Source: an uncultured Persicitalea sp.
Lineage (GTDB): Bacteria > Bacteroidota > Bacteroidia > Cytophagales > Spirosomataceae
DNA length: 7,802 nt
Assembly: GCA_950075905.1 (NCBI GenBank)
Contig: CATMVR010000219.1
Location: 1 to 7,802, forward strand
Direction: 5' to 3'
Numbering within the stretch: the first letter of the stretch is position 1; each line of letters opens with the position of its first letter. A model generated the notes under the pieces. It made no database searches. It was not told the origin of the DNA and saw nothing but the letters and a program-made list of their open reading frames with translations. Below are positions 6,542 through 7,802 of this stretch, piece after piece. Both the position numbers and the translations under genes were made by a program.

Positions 6542-6580
6542 AAAAGCCGACCGCCGATAGCCGACGGCCGACCGCCACTC
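6542..6580. repeat. Right arm of the 39-base imperfect inverted repeat
   Basis: This is the partner of 6404-6442, with four mismatches. It ends inside the stop codon of xylA (complement of 6579-6581), so the two arms and the DNA between them span the entire gap between the convergent genes. The same block repeat, here GCCGACCGCCGA followed by GCCGACGGCCGACCGCC, is visible within the arm. Confidence 0.85.
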
Positions 6581-7802
6581 AAATAAACCGGTTGATCAGG
6601 TTTTCGAGGTACTCCTGCTTGCCGGAGATGATCGCGGGTTCGCCGTTGTCGGCGGCCAGGCTAAACAGATCTTCCAGCGAGAGGTTGCCTTTTTCAAAGG
6701 CACTACCCTTGCCGCTGTCGAAGCTGGCGTAGCGGTTGGTGCGGATCTTCTCGTACTCACCGTTCTGAATAATTTTATCGGCTACGAGCAAAGCACGGGC
6801 CACCACATCCATCCCGCCAATGTGGGCGTAGAAGATATCCTCCACGTCGGTGGAGTTACGGCGGCGTTTGGCGTCGAAGTTGATTCCGCCGCCGGCCAGT
6901 CCGCCCGCTTTCAGAATCACCAGCATGGCCTGCGTCCACTCCATGAGGTCGTTCGGGAACTGATCCGTGTCCCAGCCATTCTGGTAGTCGCCGCGGTTGG
7001 CGTCAATGGAGCCCAGCAAGCCGGCGTCGGCGGCTACCTGCAGCTCGTGCTGGAAAGTGTGCCCCGCCAGGGTAGCGTGGTTTACTTCCAGATTCAGCGA
7101 AAAATCGTCCAGGAGGTCAAACTGACGCAGGAAGCCAATGACGGTAGCGGCGTCGTAGTCGTACTGGTGTTTGGTAGGCTCGCAGGGCTTGGGCTCGATG
7201 AAGAACTTGCCTTTGAAGCCGTTTTTACGGGCGTAGGTTACGGCCATTTTGAGCAGCTGGGCAAAATGCTCCTGCTCGCGCTTCATGTCGGTGTTGAGCA
7301 GCGTCTCGTAGCCCTCGCGCCCGCCCCAGAGCACGTAGTTCTCGCCGTTCAGCCGGTGGGTGGCGTCAAGGCAGGTCTTGATCGTCGCCGCCGACCAGGC
7401 GAACACGTCCGGGTCGGGGTTGGTCGAGGCACCCGACATGAAGCGGCGGTGCGAAAAGAGGTTCGCGGTGCCCCAGAGCAGCCGGGTCTTCGACGTCTCC
7501 ATCTTCTGCTCGAAGAGGTCGATGATCTCGTCAAAATTCCGCTTGCTCTCGGCAAAGCTGGCACCTTCGGGACGGATGTCATGGTCGTGCCAGCAGAAGA
7601 ACGGCACGTTGAGAATCTCGAACATCTCGAAGGCGACCTCGGCCTTGAGCCGCGCCGCCGCCATGTCGTCGCCGAACCACGGGCGGTCGAAGGTCTGGCC
7701 GCCGAACGGGTCGCCGCCGGGCCAGGCGAAGCTGTGCCAGTAGGCCACGGCAAAGCGCAGGTGATCCTCCAGCCGCTTGCCCATGACCTCTTCGTCCGGG
7801 TC
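6579..7802 (-). CDS. xylA: Xylose isomerase, class II (5' partial)
   Basis: Interconverts D-xylose and D-xylulose (and glucose and fructose) in the cytoplasm, the first step of xylose use. The frame is open to the right edge: bases 7785-7802 encode DPDEEV immediately before MGKRLEDHLRF, matching the internal NPDE..LGKRMEEHLRF of known XylA, so the ATG at 7784 is not the start and roughly 30-40 N-terminal residues are missing. Hallmarks counted from that internal Met: catalytic His66 in CWHDHD (codon 7587-7589), GASTNPDP, ENYVLWGGREGYETLLNTD, metal ligands in FIEPKP and LNLEVNHATLAGH, GSIDANRGD with WDTDQFPND, and NFDAK. Every expected metal ligand is present, so it should be active. The C-terminus (LENLINRFI) is complete. 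Any xylose kinase, transporter or regulator would lie beyond the right edge. Codon use changes sharply within the gene near 7270 (see findings). Confidence 0.97.
   Translation of the reverse strand, partial: DPDEEVMGKRLEDHLRFAVAYWHSFAWPGGDPFGGQTFDRPWFGDDMAAARLKAEVAFEMFEILNVPFFCWHDHDIRPEGASFAESKRNFDEIIDLFEQKMETSKTRLLWGTANLFSHRRFMSGASTNPDPDVFAWSAATIKTCLDATHRLNGENYVLWGGREGYETLLNTDMKREQEHFAQLLKMAVTYARKNGFKGKFFIEPKPCEPTKHQYDYDAATVIGFLRQFDLLDDFSLNLEVNHATLAGHTFQHELQVAADAGLLGSIDANRGDYQNGWDTDQFPNDLMEWTQAMLVILKAGGLAGGGINFDAKRRRNSTDVEDIFYAHIGGMDVVARALLVADKIIQNGEYEKIRTNRYASFDSGKGSAFEKGNLSLEDLFSLAADNGEPAIISGKQEYLENLINRFI

Noticed and set aside
7349..7753. Open frames on both strands inside the 5' part of xylA
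   Set aside because: They are artefacts of the extreme G/C third-position bias there, which removes stop codons; their products are low-complexity Arg/Ser/Pro-rich sequences.
6579..7784. Xylose isomerase beginning at the ATG at 7784
   Set aside because: The frame continues upstream to the window edge with family-matching residues (DPDEEV), so this Met is internal.

Overview
The window looks like chromosomal DNA of a Bacteroidota bacterium, most likely in the Cytophagales (Spirosoma/Dyadobacter-like). This is inferred from moderately GC-rich coding DNA, starts without Shine-Dalgarno sequences, and a gene content typical of that group: a beta-propeller dehydrogenase fused to a cupredoxin, a secreted M28 peptidase with a C-terminal beta domain, a DUF2721 protein and a class II xylose isomerase. 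No tRNA, rRNA, CRISPR array, insertion sequence or phage gene is visible.

Layout, left to right. (1) Bases 1-1295, plus strand: the 3' part of a glucose/sorbosone-dehydrogenase-like propeller protein ending in an azurin-type copper domain, closed by a strong hairpin terminator. (2) 1489-2166, plus: an atypical short-chain dehydrogenase/epimerase-like Rossmann protein whose 3' end overlaps, tail to tail, the next gene. (3) 4808 down to 2132, minus: a probable three-gene unit of a phosphoribosyltransferase, an erythromycin-esterase-family protein only 13 bases behind it, and a DUF2721 membrane protein. (4) 4809-5039: a divergent intergenic region with a small cluster of palindromic half-sites. 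(5) 5040-6404, plus: an exported M28 zinc peptidase. (6) 6404-6580: an almost perfectly symmetrical intergenic element, a 39-base imperfect inverted repeat whose arms touch both flanking stop codons and whose centre is a bidirectional terminator. (7) 6579-7802, minus: xylose isomerase (xylA), missing its N-terminus at the window edge.

The genes do not form one pathway. The clearest functional link is the phosphoribosyltransferase/erythromycin-esterase pair, which corresponds to two halves found fused in one protein in mycobacteria (Rv2030c); its biochemical role is not known and macrolide resistance should not be assumed. The most unusual DNA-level signals are the nested symmetrical element between the peptidase gene and xylA, and an abrupt change in third-codon-position composition inside xylA. 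I found no convincing evidence of an entirely new multi-gene system.
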